Assembly: GCA_025084515.1 (NCBI GenBank)
Contig: JAJAGP010000368.1
Coordinates: 310,001 to 374,000, forward strand
Direction of reading: 5' to 3'
DNA from: Ancistrus triradiatus
Taxonomy: Eukaryota; Chordata; Actinopteri; Siluriformes; Loricariidae
DNA: 64,000 nucleotides
A program made the translations under genes and the position numbers. The notes below the pieces were generated by a model. That model had not been told where the DNA came from. It did not search any database and was given only the letters and a program-made list of their open reading frames with translations. Shown here one piece after another: positions 1-10,721 of this stretch. Numbering within the stretch: position 1 is the stretch's first letter; every line of letters begins with the position of its first letter.

Positions 1-20
1 CTCTCTCTCTCTCTCTCTCT
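1..20. repeat. (CT)n microsatellite
   Basis: Pure CT dinucleotide run at the window edge. It may continue to the left of the window. Confidence 0.95.
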
Positions 21-479
21 CAAAAACATTTATGGAATGAGAAACTGTCTTTCATGTGACAGCACAATGTATTTCCTGTTTTACTTACGACACAGGCAGG
101 AACTGACAAGCGTGCAGAAACTGTGAAACTGAAGAAGGCTACATTGTAAACAGCACAGACTTGGTGCATGAAATTCATGTGAAAGGTAACACCTGAGGCT
201 CATCATCTTGGTGCTTACAAGGAGTGCAATGGTAATTGATATGTGGCCAAGTCACATACCTGACCCAAATCTGTGTATGGACTTGAAGAAAGCAGTCCAT
301 TGCTGATCATCAAAAAATGGTGGATAATGAAGTACTAAATCTGGAAACTGGTCACTTTTCACAAGCTTATTGTAGTTTTGCCTTTTTTATTGCAAAATGT
401 ATAAAGAGAGCTAGATTTTGAATGGTTTTGTCAGTTTGTAAGACAATGGGCATTAATTCTTAAATTCAGTCAGTTTCAT
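21..479. other. No recognisable feature
   Basis: AT-rich non-coding sequence. I see no credible ORF, RNA gene or repeat family here. Confidence 0.5.
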
Positions 480-705
480 GCCTGCTTAATCCAATCCAGG
501 CTAGGAGGTGGTGAAGCAAACCTATGCAGGGTGCCTATCACAGGGACCACACACACACACACAGGCATGTCCTTGGAAAGTGGGAGGAAACTAGAGTAAC
601 CCACAGGGACATGTGGAGAACATACTAATTCAGAAACTGGGCCGAGAATCAAGATGGAGGTCTCTGGTGCTGTGATGGGACAGCACTTACCACCAGTGCA
701 ACCAA
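480..705 (-). repeat. Decayed SINE, type 2 (tRNA-like head), minus
   Basis: The order of blocks matches the better copies at 31140-31475 and 44050-44310: 'ccaatccaggc', 'cagggtgcctatcac', a CA run, 'gtgggaggaaac', 'ccacagggacat', 'gagaacat', then 'gggacagcactta'. Read on the minus strand this is the common fish repeat whose head reads GGCACGGTGGCTCGGTGGG in the copy at 56036. The copy is eroded and its tRNA-like head is barely readable. Confidence 0.6.
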
Positions 706-949
706 TCATGATTACACTGAAGCAACATCAGAGTGCGGCTGAACTGAAGGTGGTGAATGACTAGTGCATAATGGGCCGTTGCGATTCTGGAGACATTCAA
801 TGCAGTTTTGAGCAATCTAGAGGAACAGAAACAATTTATCGATCCCGACATCAGGCTCTCTCTCTGTGTGGAGAACTTTCCAAACAGCAACTACTACAAA
901 GTACAGAATACAATCTGCTACTGTAGGAAAAAGTAACTATACATAGTGT

Positions 950-1357
950 GTCGTCTCATTTGTGGGTGCTGGCATTACATTCTGTAAAACAGGACGTTGA
1001 CTCGACATTACCGTAATCACATATTAGTTTAGATACTTTGCACGTAGTGTTTTATTTGAAACAATAATATGTATTAAAACACAATATGAAAACATTTAGT
1101 ATAGAATTGTACTGTACAATACAGTCCTTATCTTTGTACCTTTTATTAAACTTGAAAGGAAAGGAACATTACCATGTTGTTTTCTGCCTATGATTCTGTT
1201 TTCTGTCGCAATGGCTCACTCATACTAATTTTAACATTCAGATGTGAATAAGATGTATATATGACAGATTTCTATTTCCTATTATAATCTTGACCTCGCA
1301 CATTTAGGCAAACATTGATTGGATGGCCGTTAAACAGCACATACCTGTATTAATTTT
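950..1357. mobile_element. MITE family M1, copy 1
   Basis: It ends in GGCCGTTAAACAGCACATAC followed by CTGTA, the inverted end of the M1 family. Its other side has the M1 motif 'aaacaggacgttgac'. The interior (an 'acaataatatgtattaaaac' block and 'gaaaacatttagta') recurs at 16260-16340 and inverted at 35950-36010. The element is non-autonomous and I see no ORF. Superfamily not determined. Confidence 0.6.
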
Positions 1358-1799
1358 ACTCTAAAATGAAAAGGATTTGAGGGTAAGATTTTTAAAAAAT
1401 GTTTTTTTCCACTGAAGCAGTAAACCGCAGTGAGGACAAAACAACATCATATAAATGATAATGCTGCCAATAGTGTGGAAACTCTTTTAACACTGTGCCC
1501 CATGACATCTTTTTAAACATGGACATCTCTTTAAATAACCATGAGATACCCTGAAGTCAATGCATCACAGCTGACAGTGATGGGCACTTTCCATAGTGAC
1601 TGTCTCACTCAAAAAAATGATTTTAAGGGAAGGGGGATAAAGAGTTTAACCTCCTGTCAGTTCTTAAAATAATGTCCACACTAACTGCTTAAAGCTACCA
1701 CATCTCCAGTACCAGTGACAGCAGGTGAGAAAGTTTTGTAGATGAAGACATACTTGCAATAAGAAGATCTTGCAACAGAAATTATGCAAGATCATTTAC
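1358..1799. other. No recognisable feature
   Basis: AT-rich stretch between a MITE and a SINE. I see nothing interpretable in it. Confidence 0.5.
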
Positions 1800-1999
1800 T
1801 GGTGGTAGCCTAGTGGGTAAGGTACTGGACTTTGGACCAGAAAGTCCAGGGTTCAAATCCCACCTCTGCCAAGCTGCCACTGTTGGGTCCTTGAGCAAGA
1901 CCCTTAACCCACAATTGCTTGGACTGTAAGACTGTACCAATTGTAAGTCGCTCTGGATAAGGGCATCTGCTAAATGCAAATTGTAAATGTAAATGTACT
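1800..1999 (+). mobile_element. tRNA-derived SINE, type 1
   Basis: An internal RNA polymerase III promoter is visible: box A-like TAGCCTAGTGGG near the start and box B-like GGTTCAAATCC about 50 bases later. The unrelated body follows ('ccttgagcaagacccttaac'), and then the tail 'gtcgctctggataagggc ... ctgctaaatgc ... tgtaaatgtaaatg'. This tail is typical of fish SINEs mobilised by L2-clade LINEs (HpaI/Mermaid type; family name from memory). It is the best preserved of about a dozen copies in the window. Confidence 0.85.
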
Positions 2000-2424
2000 G
2001 GTTTTCTAACAAAGCAAAATGAAATGTTCAACCTGGACATTTTTCCAAGTTGGGCAGTCAGGTTCTAAGAAATACAATTGGACTATTGCACATCTATCCC
2101 TTTGGGAAATCGGTGACCATACTGTCACATCACTATGATCTCTTCCCCAAAGGTCCTGTGAACCCTGTTAAAATACATGGCAAAACAGCCTCTAGGTACC
2201 AAAAGGTTGTAAATGAAAATGTATCTACCAAGAAGGTACAGCTAACCACTTATAATCATATAATCTACCAAAACTATATACTAGTCCACTAAAGCAAAAG
2301 CATTAATTAAACTAGAAAAGACATCAGTTATGTTAGCATAATTTAAAATTATTTTTAGTGATCGGATAATCAGTCTCATATAATCAATTCTGTGCCAGTC
2401 ACATTTAGCGACAGCAGCATAAAC
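2000..2424. other. No recognisable feature
   Basis: An 80-codon open frame at 2050-2292 has no recognisable motif, and I treat it as chance. Confidence 0.45.
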
Positions 2425-2513
2425 ACAACCACCCTTTCTGGACCATTCTCTGTAAATCCTAGAGATGGCTGTGAGTGAAAATCCCATTAGATCAGCCAAA
2501 TACTCAGACCAGT
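2425..2513 (-). pseudogene. Tc1/mariner transposase fragment (helix-turn-helix)
   Basis: The minus strand reads ADLMGFSLTAISRIYREWSR. This fits the second helix-turn-helix of a Tc1/mariner-type transposase (pattern ADLLGFS.T.ISRVYREW, recalled). Only this DNA-binding patch is legible, with no catalytic domain or terminal repeats nearby. It is a dead fragment. Confidence 0.6.
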
Positions 2514-3235
2514 CCGTCTACAACTAACAACCATGCCATGGTCAAAGTCACTTGATTCACTGTTCTTTCCCATTCTGATGCACGGTTTGAACTTCAGCAG
2601 GTCATCTTGACCATGTCTACATAACTAAATGCACTGGGTTTCTGCCATGTGATTGGTTGATTGTGTGCTTTAAGCTGTGATACTGTATGTACTGCAATTT
2701 TACGTCTGAAGGGTCTCACCACGCAGGCTGATGTTTTCACCATTACTGTGCCAAATCCATTCTTCCAAAAACACGGTTATGCAGCAGATTATGATGAACA
2801 GCTCCAGGTATTTGGGATCAGTTTGGGTTTTTTGGTTCCAATCTGTTTCATCTCAGTACTCTAGTTCCACCCCAAAACATGCCTGTACTTAGACTGAATA
2901 CTCTAAAGTGGTGCTAGGTGTGGGTGAGGTCTGTGCAAGATGCCTTGACTATGTTTACATGTAGAGGACTTTACTAATCTCCGTGAGTTTACAAAAACGG
3001 CAGAGTGAATAAACTGTTTACACGAACTCCACACTGAGCCTAAGTGTTATTAATGTGAGTGGCTGCATTTACTGTCAGCGTTACCATATAAAACGTGTTG
3101 CTATATCTACAGGTATGAGTAGCTATTGTTTGTTCAGCATGATTAACTAACTAGGGGTGCAATAGCAATCTGTTTTATACCATTTTAAAATAATTTTTAC
3201 TCCAGAATTACTAGATTGTCAAGTCAAATTTATGT
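2514..3235. other. No recognisable feature
   Basis: Non-coding sequence. The 67-codon frame at 2661-2864 shows no domain. Confidence 0.45.
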
Positions 3236-3932
3236 ACAGGTATATATACCGTTTGACATCCATCCAATCATCGTCCATTTGCTTAAACAACTGAGGTCTT
3301 AAAAATTCAAATTAATTATAATAGAGTATAGAGTCACCTCAACAGCCAACTGATACTATGGGCCCACAAGCAGGGGTGGGAGTTGTGTGTATGACTGTAA
3401 CAAGCTGTAAATGGAGTTTGTATGTGTAGTGCTTGTCCTACTGAAATAGTACTCCTTTGTTTCTCCCCCCACTATCTGTATATTCTGTAACTATATAAAC
3501 TGGTTCACATTCACTCGTTGAGTCTCTGTTTCTTCTGGCTGATTTTCTGTGTTGTTCGTAATACTGTCTATCAATGCATTTTTGGCTAACATCAAACAAA
3601 AGCAACAGATCCATCATACTATCCTCTTAGGTGTTATTACTTTCCCCTAGACAGGGTCGTAACAGTACATTACTGTACTTTCTATAATTACTGTGAATTT
3701 CCATAAACTTAAACTGCGGTGGCATTAGGTATTCCACTTGTTTTCACCAGTATCTCTGATGCAGTTACGTATCATTTGCACAGTTTTCTTGTGAAAATAC
3801 CCTTTATGTTTACATTACAGCGGAATAAAATTATTATGTGACTATGGTAATGTCCAGTCAATGTCCAATTCGGTCAACATCCTGTTTCATGGAATGTAAG
3901 GTGGTCATTAAATGGTGAATACCTGTATGTAA
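3236..3932. mobile_element. MITE family M1, copy 2 (both ends present)
   Basis: The left end TACAGGTATATATACCGTTT is the inverse of the right end, which reads GTCATTAAATGGTGAATAC then CTGTA, so terminal inverted repeats are present. Inside are 'ggtcaacatcctgtttca' near the right end, 'aactggttcacattcactcg' and 'tgccattaggggtgc'-like blocks shared with the copies at 39885 and 43170, mostly in opposite orientation. About 700 bp, no ORF, non-autonomous. Confidence 0.65.
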
Positions 3933-4260
3933 TGCTTTTTACACCAGACCATTGTCTCAAAGCAGCTTTACAGCTATCTAGGGTCACAGCCCCAACTGAG
4001 CAAGACCATGGTGACAGTGGCAGGGAAAAACCTCAAAAACGAACACAGTCTTCTTGGGCAGCCTAGATTAATATGTGAAAACAAAACTAAATGACCTAAA
4101 TAATACATTTATAATAACACCTTAAATACGCAGGAGCTAATTAGAAAAATAGAGAATATAATTAAAGAAAATATAATAAATAAAATATAATCTAATGAAA
4201 TATAGACAACAGTAAATTAAAGAGATCCTGATCCTTTAATACATGATATAATATAATACA
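3933..4260 (+). repeat. Dispersed repeat R3, copy 1
   Basis: It contains 'ccattgtctcaaagcagc', 'tttacagctatctagg', 'ccccaactgagcaag', 'gtgacagtggcagggaaaa' and 'cttgggcagcctagat', followed by an AT-rich tail full of 'aaatataataaataaaata'. The same blocks in the same order lie at 63120-63490, so this is a repeated family. Its origin (SINE, LINE 3' end or DNA element) is not clear. Confidence 0.6.
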
Positions 4261-4614
4261 GTGAGGCAAACAGAGATAAACTGCATATAATCATTTAAGC
4301 AGATCCATATAAACAGCAGGTTTGTTTTGACTTCTTTCTCACAGGAAGCACTGGCAGAGGCATAGAGTTCAGAAAGTGACAGAGCAACAGAATGAGGAAA
4401 ACATGACTAATAACCTGAAACTGAGAAGAAAGCAACAGAGACAAAAAGCTGAAAGCAGCTGTCCGAAAAGCTGAGACAGAACAGAAATGATATACGGTTA
4501 TTTCAGTTAGCAGTTGAGTTTAAGTACTCGCTAAAGACAAGTGTTTCTTTAATACTCAATTAGCGTTAATACTCCACTCAGCTTATACAGTTACAGCAGA
4601 CCTATGGTGGGTAT
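4261..4614. other. No recognisable feature
   Basis: AT- and A-rich sequence between repeat R3 and a LINE fragment. Nothing else is seen. Confidence 0.45.
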
Positions 4615-5390
4615 AACTCATATCAGGCCAAAATGCTGGAATGGATTCAACCTTAGCATCTCATCAGATCCAACTTGCCTATAGCACCTCTCTACCTCTC
4701 TACAACAGCTAGAAAACAATGCATGTAGCCCAATAAGTCTTAAAAACAAGTCAATATTTTGGACTAGACTAGAGGTGAATAACACAAAAAAATATGCCAA
4801 CATGCCCATGGCAGTGAGTCCAGAATAGAGTGCACTGACAAATCCCTCTTCATATCCAAGTTCTTAAACAAACTAAAAAATATAGATTTCCACCCAGATA
4901 AGCTCCCCTTCTCCTATGCCTTATGGGCTGTGTCAATCTGATTAAAAGATTCAACCAATCTAGATTTTTACACATTTTTCAACATATCCTGGTGTTCATT
5001 AATATATATTTTATGGTCAATCATGACCATATGTTGAATTCATTTTATGGGATAATAAACCAGCACAACTCAAGAGGTCAGGTCTCCAACTCCCAAAGGC
5101 AGACGGAGACCTAGCACTTCCTAACTTTTGTCAATACTACTTGGCCTGCAATAATCATAAATTACTTCATTGAACTGACTGGAAAGAGTCGGATGACCTC
5201 CCACCTTTGGCCCATATTGACATCTCTTCCTTGCGAAGGTCACTATATGCTGTAATTTGCTCTCAGCTCCCCATACCTGCCAGTAAAGCCTCTATCAATC
5301 ACCCCTGATGTGCTCCTGCCCGTCGCACACTGGCCCTGGCTTAATGACTCCGAGCACTGTTCACTTCAGTATCGTGAGGCATTTTGGCAG
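4615..5390 (+). pseudogene. L1-clade LINE ORF2 C-terminal remnant
   Basis: In pieces across frames the + strand reads the C-terminal part of an L1-type ORF2. One patch gives LKRSGLQLPKADGDLALPNF and then CQYYLACN. This matches the conserved post-reverse-transcriptase block of L1 proteins (pattern L.LPK..GGLGLPNF..YY.A.NL). HPDKLPFSYALWAVSI and DDLPPLAHIDI fit in order before and after it. Many stops and frameshifts make it dead. No 3' poly(A) end is obvious. Confidence 0.7.
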
Positions 5391-5736
5391 TACTACGTTA
5401 AAATAACGCTATAACTGAGACTACTGAAAGCCACAGTAGAATATATGTGACTTAAAATGTACAGAGAAAAAGGCAGACAATCTTTTCAGTAAACAAACAA
5501 ATGCTTAAGGCAAAGTTTAACTGGCAACCGTAACCACCAAGTGGCCAACATTTCGGTACATCTGTAATTTTTGTATGTCCCTTCTCTTACATATGACACA
5601 TAAATGGACAAATTCCACATAGCAAATGTACACAGTAAGTTAAGCTCTCAATCACCTATAACACACACACACACACACACACAACCCATTTATTAGGCAC
5701 TTTATAAGGAACTGCTCAGTCATGGAGTAGACTTAC
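5391..5736. other. Intron of the minus-strand gene, with a (CA)n run
   Basis: Non-coding sequence downstream of the last visible plxdc2 exon. A (CA)n microsatellite lies at about 5661-5684. The next coding exon is not found between here and position 1, so it probably lies outside the window. Confidence 0.6.
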
Positions 5737-5806
5737 CGCCTGTTGCCACGGTGATCTCCCTTAGAAAATGCCCATAGAAGGGGAAATCAAAAGACAGGTT
5801 GACCCG
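5737..5806 (-). CDS. plxdc2: plxdc2 exon (RVNLSFDFPFYGHF...), partial gene
   Basis: The minus strand shows a pyrimidine-rich acceptor ending CACACAG, a 70-base exon and a perfect donor GTAAGT. The exon encodes 23 codons plus one base: RVNLSFDFPFYGHFLREI then TVATG. This is the signature after the HRQAA block in the extracellular region of plexin-domain-containing proteins (PLXDC1/PLXDC2, TEM7 family). FLREITVATGG is closer to my memory of PLXDC2 than of PLXDC1 (PLRQITIATGG). The family is a type I membrane protein. The exon joins in phase 0 to the exon 241 bases upstream, and the following exon is not in the window. Confidence 0.85.
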
Positions 5807-6047
5807 CTGTGTGGGGGAAATAAGATTAAAACATGCATTATGATGAAATTAGAGATGACTGGTGTCATATTTCCAACATACACTAATCTATGCAGAGTTA
5901 CAGTAAACTGACTCAGACTCCTCCTGACATGATGGTACATTTTATGGGAACATCCAGGTAAGTGTGCATGGTCTTTGTGTTCATGTGTCTTATCTCTCTC
6001 TATAGCTGTGATGTTTCTTTTCTTTGTATATAGAGGTGAGTGCTTAC

Positions 6048-6194
6048 CGCTGCTTGTCTGTGTGTGTTAGACAGGATCCCATGGATCTTAACCTTCTCTT
6101 TGTCCATTTGATCAATGTTCACCCATAGTTCTTTGCACATGGGATTGTTGGGGCCATATGTCTTTGATGTGTAGTAATTGTGATCTGTGTCCTC
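6048..6194 (-). CDS. plxdc2: plxdc2 exon (EDTDHNYY...THRQAA), partial gene
   Basis: On the minus strand the acceptor TTTCTGCAG precedes a 147-base exon (49 codons, no stop) and the donor GTAAGC. It begins EDTDHNYYTSKTYGPNNP and ends KVKIHGILSNTHRQAA. The LWVNIDQMDKEKVKIHGILS stretch is characteristic of PLXDC2, where IEEDTDHNYY and VNIDQM are recalled from the human protein. It joins the 70-base exon in phase 0 to give HRQAA-RVNLSF. The family role (extracellular domain of a plexin-repeat membrane receptor) is known. The assignment to paralogue 2 is by memory. Confidence 0.87.
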
Positions 6195-6289
6195 CTGCAG
6201 AAAGTAAAAAACACTGCTAATAGACTGTCAACAGCTTCGTTTACACCTTGAGCAATCTGGATCTGGGCATCAACAAAACATACAGAGGA

Positions 6290-6475
6290 TTTTAAAAAGT
6301 TTAGACACTTTATTGTGATGTAGCTGTTGTTTTTTCCTCATCAAACTACAATCAATAACCCATGACGAGAAAATATGTTTTTAAATTTTCTTTTTAAATC
6401 AAAAACTGAAGTCTGTCATTTATATAAGTATTCAGATACATAATTCGGGACTTTGTAGAAGCTCTTTTACATCCA
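6290..6475. mobile_element. Tc1-family terminal fragment
   Basis: The blocks 'ttttttcctcatcaaactac', 'caataacccatgacgagaa', 'aaatcaaaaactgaag' and 'ataagtattcagat' match, in order, the terminal region of a common vertebrate Tc1 family (recalled pattern: tttcctcaaaattct..., caataccccataatgac, ataagtattcagacc). No transposase remains. It sits in the 12.3 kb plxdc2 intron, directly next to a SINE. Confidence 0.55.
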
Positions 6476-6665
6476 GGCTTTTATTAGACGCCATTATCCA
6501 GAGCGACTTACAATTGATACAATCTTAGCTATTACAATCCACACAATTGTGGGTTAAGGGCCTTGGTCATGGACCTAACAGTGACAGCTTGGCAGAGATG
6601 GGATTTGAACCCTGGAACTTCTGGTCCATAGTCCAGTACCTTAACCTTAACCACCATCCTACAGT
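6476..6665 (-). mobile_element. tRNA-derived SINE, type 1, minus
   Basis: Reverse copy: the tail is seen as 'ccattatccagagcgactta', the body as 'gtgggttaagggcc', the box B complement as GGGATTTGAACCC and the head as 'tccagtaccttaacc'. It is mildly diverged. The tail adjoins the Tc1 fragment on the left. Confidence 0.8.
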
Positions 6666-6691
6666 TCTTTTAAAAGAATATACTACTATAT

Positions 6692-7664
6692 AGTGTTGCG
6701 CAATATAACGATATATATGGCTTAACATTTATGACGATATAGATGGCTTGACATTTAATTCACATTTACCTTGTGCAGCGCACTACAGCAACAGTGGCAC
6801 AAATACAGCCATATATAAACAGCACTGTGCTCTTACTAACTTTAATTCAGAATTCAGTTCCTGCGTGAAGCCTACAGAGATATAAATATGGTTCAAAAAC
6901 ATGGCGGTTTGTTTATGAGGCGACTGCTGACAGGTGATGAGGAAGCGTTAGATTTCGGTTGTGTTTTGAGTGCTACTTAGTGAACTAAATTGTCTTCCTA
7001 AATAGCACAGTACTACAAGGGGGTAGGGATCCTAATGAGGGTGTACATCTATTTTGGACACAGCTATGTCTTCAGTGTGGAATCTCTTCAGAGCGTTCTG
7101 TTTGCAATACATGCATAGCAAAAATAAGCCGTGGAGAAACAACGAATTGAGAATAAAACATCGCTCACTGAATATGAAGAATTTGACAAAACTATAGCAA
7201 AGGTAAAGAGGTTAAAGCTACAGCTAGCGAGAGCACAGAGCCAGGCACAAGCCACTGCTATCTTTATTCAGCAGTGAAGACATTATTGTTAAAAGAAAAG
7301 TGTTTCTGTATGCTGTTATTTATAATTCTTAGAAAGAAAGAAAATTGGAAATCAGAAACGATGACGAAAATTGCAACACGTGTATCTATTTCACGATATA
7401 TTTTATATTTTGTTATTTGTTTAATTAACAATGTGCACAAAGTTTCTAAATAAAAGGACAAATAAAATGAGTACATTTTATTTGTTGAGTTTGTATAATT
7501 CAACATGTAATAAGAAATAGGTCTTTCATTTGGTCAATTTATTTAAAAAAAAAAAATTTCATTTAATTCACAGTAAATGTGCTATATTGTGATATGTATT
7601 GTTATTGGGATATGAAATTACCTATAATCGGGATATTATGAAGTTTTGGTCGCACTACTATTTA
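6692..7664 (+). mobile_element. hAT-like element, copy 1 (non-autonomous)
   Basis: It begins TAGTGTTGCGCAATATAACG and ends ATAATCGGGATATTATG ... GGTCGCACTACTA, an imperfect inverted pair of the hAT style. The interior (6815-7000, e.g. 'aacagcactgtgctcttac', 'ttaactttaattcagaa'-like and 'tgtgttttgagtgctactta') recurs inverted at about 50420-50620, which supports a repeat family. No transposase ORF is recognisable, and no clean 8-bp target duplication is seen. Confidence 0.5.
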
Positions 7665-8175
7665 GTGTAGAAATGTACAAAATATAGGCCAACGAAAGAC
7701 ATAAAAATGATGAATGTCAAAACAATGAAGTGGAAGAAGACATTTTTAGCTGCAAAACAATTTGTGTCAGACTAGACCAGAGAGCAGAGACAAACGCAGA
7801 TAGTGAACAAACATAGCTTAGGAAACAAAATCTCGATCATTGGCTTTCTTTCATTGTGAGCACTTTCCGTTGACATAATATTACACACACACACTTGCAT
7901 GGTTTCTTATTTTGGGAGGTCTCACACTTAGTATTTCTTTCTTTCGTAACATGTTTGCTGTGTTTTACAACTGATGGAAAAGTGGTTAAATGTGGTGTGA
8001 TATAGTCAATATAGACCAAGTACTAACATTTATGAAATTTAAGGGCGATCTTGCCTAATAGAGATCACAATTTTTATCTGATTATACTGAATTGCATAAT
8101 TTCGTTTCACAAAACCACAGTTTAAACTGCTGAAACCTCCAGCCACATTTTCAAAGACAAACTGCCTTAAAAGTA
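7665..8175. other. No recognisable feature
   Basis: Intronic AT-rich sequence. Nothing I can support. Confidence 0.5.
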
Positions 8176-8330
8176 AAGGGTTTAGAAGACACCTTTATCC
8201 AGAGCGACTTAAGAGTTGAGCCGAGTAGGGTTAAGAAACATGCTCAAGGACTTAACTATGGAAGTGAGATTTAATGACACAGCCTTCAAATGAATAGTCC
8301 AAAGACACCACTGAGCCTCTCCTGTCCTGT
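8176..8330 (-). mobile_element. Eroded SINE type 1, minus
   Basis: 'cctttatccagagcgactta' is the reverse of the type 1 SINE tail, and 'catgctcaaggacttaact' and 'gagcctctcctg' fall where the body should be. The tRNA-like head is unreadable. Confidence 0.5.
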
Positions 8331-8986
8331 AATTCTGCTCTACAGTCCCTTCATAACTGGAGCAGTTGTTTTACTCATGGTTACTGATAGTGTTACCATC
8401 CGTCAGTATTTTTCTCATGGTAGAGTCATAAACACAGATGTTTTTCAGCGCAAAGGATGCTAGAACAGCTGTTCCACCAATTTTGTCAGTTTTTTTCACT
8501 TTGTAATTCCACTAATCTTGGCAGGACTCTCAGAAGAAAAAGAAACATACTTAAAAATGATTGTCCTTTGGAAACTACATGTTTGGCCATGAATATTTTT
8601 TTATGTCTTGTTACATTAACAGCTAAACAGCAGAAGTTTGTACAAGGTATTAGTACATGATTACACTCTTCACGAGTAATGTTCATATATGCTTTTTAAT
8701 TGATGACACTGCCAGTTTAATGCATTTCTTCAGTAAACAGGTTTGGTAAAATATAGTCTATTGTTTTTGTAAAATAATAATTTGGTTTTGATCAGTGATT
8801 CCTACATTTTTTACACTCCTGTACCTTCTGAGACCTTAAATCTCATACAGACTCACATACAAGGTCACATATTAACACTATGCATACATAAATAATTTAG
8901 CTTTGTGGTAGCCTTTTAGAAATACCAATTGCTTGGTACACTTAGCAAAAAAGGTTGTGTAGGATCTCAAAAGTTCATGTTCATGT
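8331..8986. other. No recognisable feature
   Basis: Intronic sequence. Two overlapping 66-67 codon frames on opposite strands (8457-8686) have no motif. Confidence 0.5.
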
Positions 8987-9191
8987 TAGGGCTGCAACAA
9001 CGAAACGATAAAATCGATAATAATTGATTATTAAAAGTGTCGACAACTAATTTCATTATCGATTCGTTGTGTCGCATGATTTATGTGTCCCTCGCCTTAT
9101 CATATCTGCTTACGTTACTTGCGGCACTTGCGGTCAGAAAAAAACACACGAGCTGGCGCGGATGTGGAATCTTCAAAACTAGTTAGCGTTA

Positions 9192-9879
9192 AGGCTATGT
9201 CCACACGTACACGGGTATTTTCTAAAACGGGGGTTTTCAAATTCGTTTATAAAAAACATCCCGTCCACACAAGCACTGTTTAAACAAAAAACTTCCTCCA
9301 CATGAAAACGCAAAAACGCACAAAGTCGCTGTCAAGAGCAGCGCCAAACCAGCAGTCCTATATGCCGGCGAAGCAGCTCACTCAACGACAACAGCGATGT
9401 CCTATGCATACGAACATTTTCTCGCCATTCTTCTTCAACAACCACTTCGTTTTGAAAGCTGTCCCACCAACGAGAGGTCCGACCGGAGCTCGTCCCAAAC
9501 CGGCGACGCTGGGGGCGGGAACTGCTTCGTGGGTGTGATGGATATAGTAGTGACCTCCGTAGTGCATTCTGACGCCTCTTTTCTTCAGTGTAATGAAAAA
9601 GTAATAATTGTAAATTGATTTGTAGATTTGTAACAAGTTCGGTCAGCAGTGTCACAGCTGGCACTATTTTGGCTACGTCCGCTATTGCACAAAATCGCCT
9701 CATGTAAACAAAGGAGATAACGGCGCACAAATGACGTTACAAGCAAGAAAATCTGAAAATCTTCACCCTGGAAGGAGTTTTCCAAAAAGTCCGTTTTCGT
9801 GTGGACGAACGGTCAAAACGTATAGAAAAAGCTACGTTTTTAAAAAATACCCGTGTTTGTGTGGACAGGACCATAGTCT
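9192..9879. mobile_element. PIF/Harbinger-like element nested in the hAT
   Basis: Inverted ends: AGGCTATGTCCACACG on the left, and CATAGTCT with 'gtgtttgtgtggac' just inside on the right. 'acgggtatttt' recurs inverted at both ends. The flanking trinucleotides are TTA and CTA, close to the TWA target of PIF/Harbinger elements. The minus strand inside carries a Harbinger-like transposase fragment. About 690 bp, internally deleted, inserted after the hAT itself. Confidence 0.65.
9332..9730 (-). pseudogene. PIF/Harbinger transposase N-terminal fragment
   Basis: A 132-codon minus-strand frame carries SRWWDSFQNEVVVEEEWREN then VRMHRTSLLSLSELLRRH. The pattern RWW..F.......EWREN.RM.R..F..L...LRP is typical of the N-terminal part of Harbinger/HARBI1-type transposases. 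The catalytic DDE region is absent because the element ends soon after. The first about 60 residues probably run out of the true coding part. Inactive. Confidence 0.6.
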
Positions 9880-10248
9880 CTAAAAAGAGAGCCGGCTTTA
9901 GCCTGGAGCATGTTGACATTATAACATTTTTGGATTGCAATGCAAAGGTCCTAAAGAAAGGGAGTGAATGAGTTTGTATGTAGTGTTTGCATCAGAGATG
10001 CACTTATTTTTCTTTATTATTTAATTTGTTATTTTAATTTATTAATGAATTTAATTTATTATTATTCATTTATTGTAAGCACTTATTTGCTCTGTTATTT
10101 AATGTTATATTTCTGAATAAAGACATGGAAAGTTTTAAAAAAAAATCCGATTCATCGATTAAACGAAAAAATAATTGACCGATTAATCGATTATTAAAAT
10201 AATCGTTAGTTGCAGCCCTAGTTCATGTCACACTTGCCTAAACAATTA

Positions 10249-10721
10249 TAGGGGTACCTCGATTCTCGTCACTAATTCATTCCAGAAGCCTTGTAAAGTA
10301 CTGAAAATGATATGTGTTGTACCGAGCAACACACTCTATTGATGAACTCTATTGATATGCTAACTGCAGCCTATGTTGTGGAGCATGCAGTTCTTGTTTT
10401 GCTTTCAAACGGCTCTCATAAACTAACATTTTTAGGAGCCAGGGAGACTTATTTACACTAATAATATAGTACTGTAGATTTAAAAAATGAAGAAAAACAC
10501 GAAAAACACAGCAGAGATCATGAATGTTGTGAATCTGAATCACTGATTTGGAACTGAATCGTGAGTCATGAATCGAGTTTTGGCTGAAACAAGTCGTGCT
10601 ACTCGACTCATACAAGTTTAAGCAAGTGTGCCAAGTACCGAGAAAACTACGAGAACCAAGACAAATTTTTCTCGTCAAAATGCGTCGAAAACCAAATTCG
10701 ACGAGTTCCGAGGTACCACTG
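10249..10721. mobile_element. MITE family M2, copy 1
   Basis: The left end TAGGGGTACCTCGATTCTCG and the right end CGAGTTCCGAGGTACCACTG form terminal inverted repeats, bounded by TA on both sides (10247-10248 and 10722-10723). A second copy with the same ends lies at 16648-17031. Non-coding, TA-targeting, hence probably Tc1/mariner-mobilised. Confidence 0.7.

Larger units (their letters stand above)
8987..10220. mobile_element. hAT element with 8-bp target duplication
   Basis: The termini are TAGGGCTGCAAC on the left and GTTGCAGCCCTA on the right, a perfect 12-bp inverted pair. Subterminal ends are rich in ATCGATTATT and its complement. The flanks are GTTCATGT at 8979-8986 and 10221-10228, an exact 8-bp target duplication as hAT transposases make. 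It is non-autonomous: the backbone holds no transposase, and a separate element is nested at 9192-9879. Confidence 0.9.

Noticed and set aside
1800..1999. Functional tRNA gene suggested by box A and box B
   Set aside because: The head does not fold as a full tRNA and is followed by the SINE body and L2-type tail; a dozen similar copies exist in the window.
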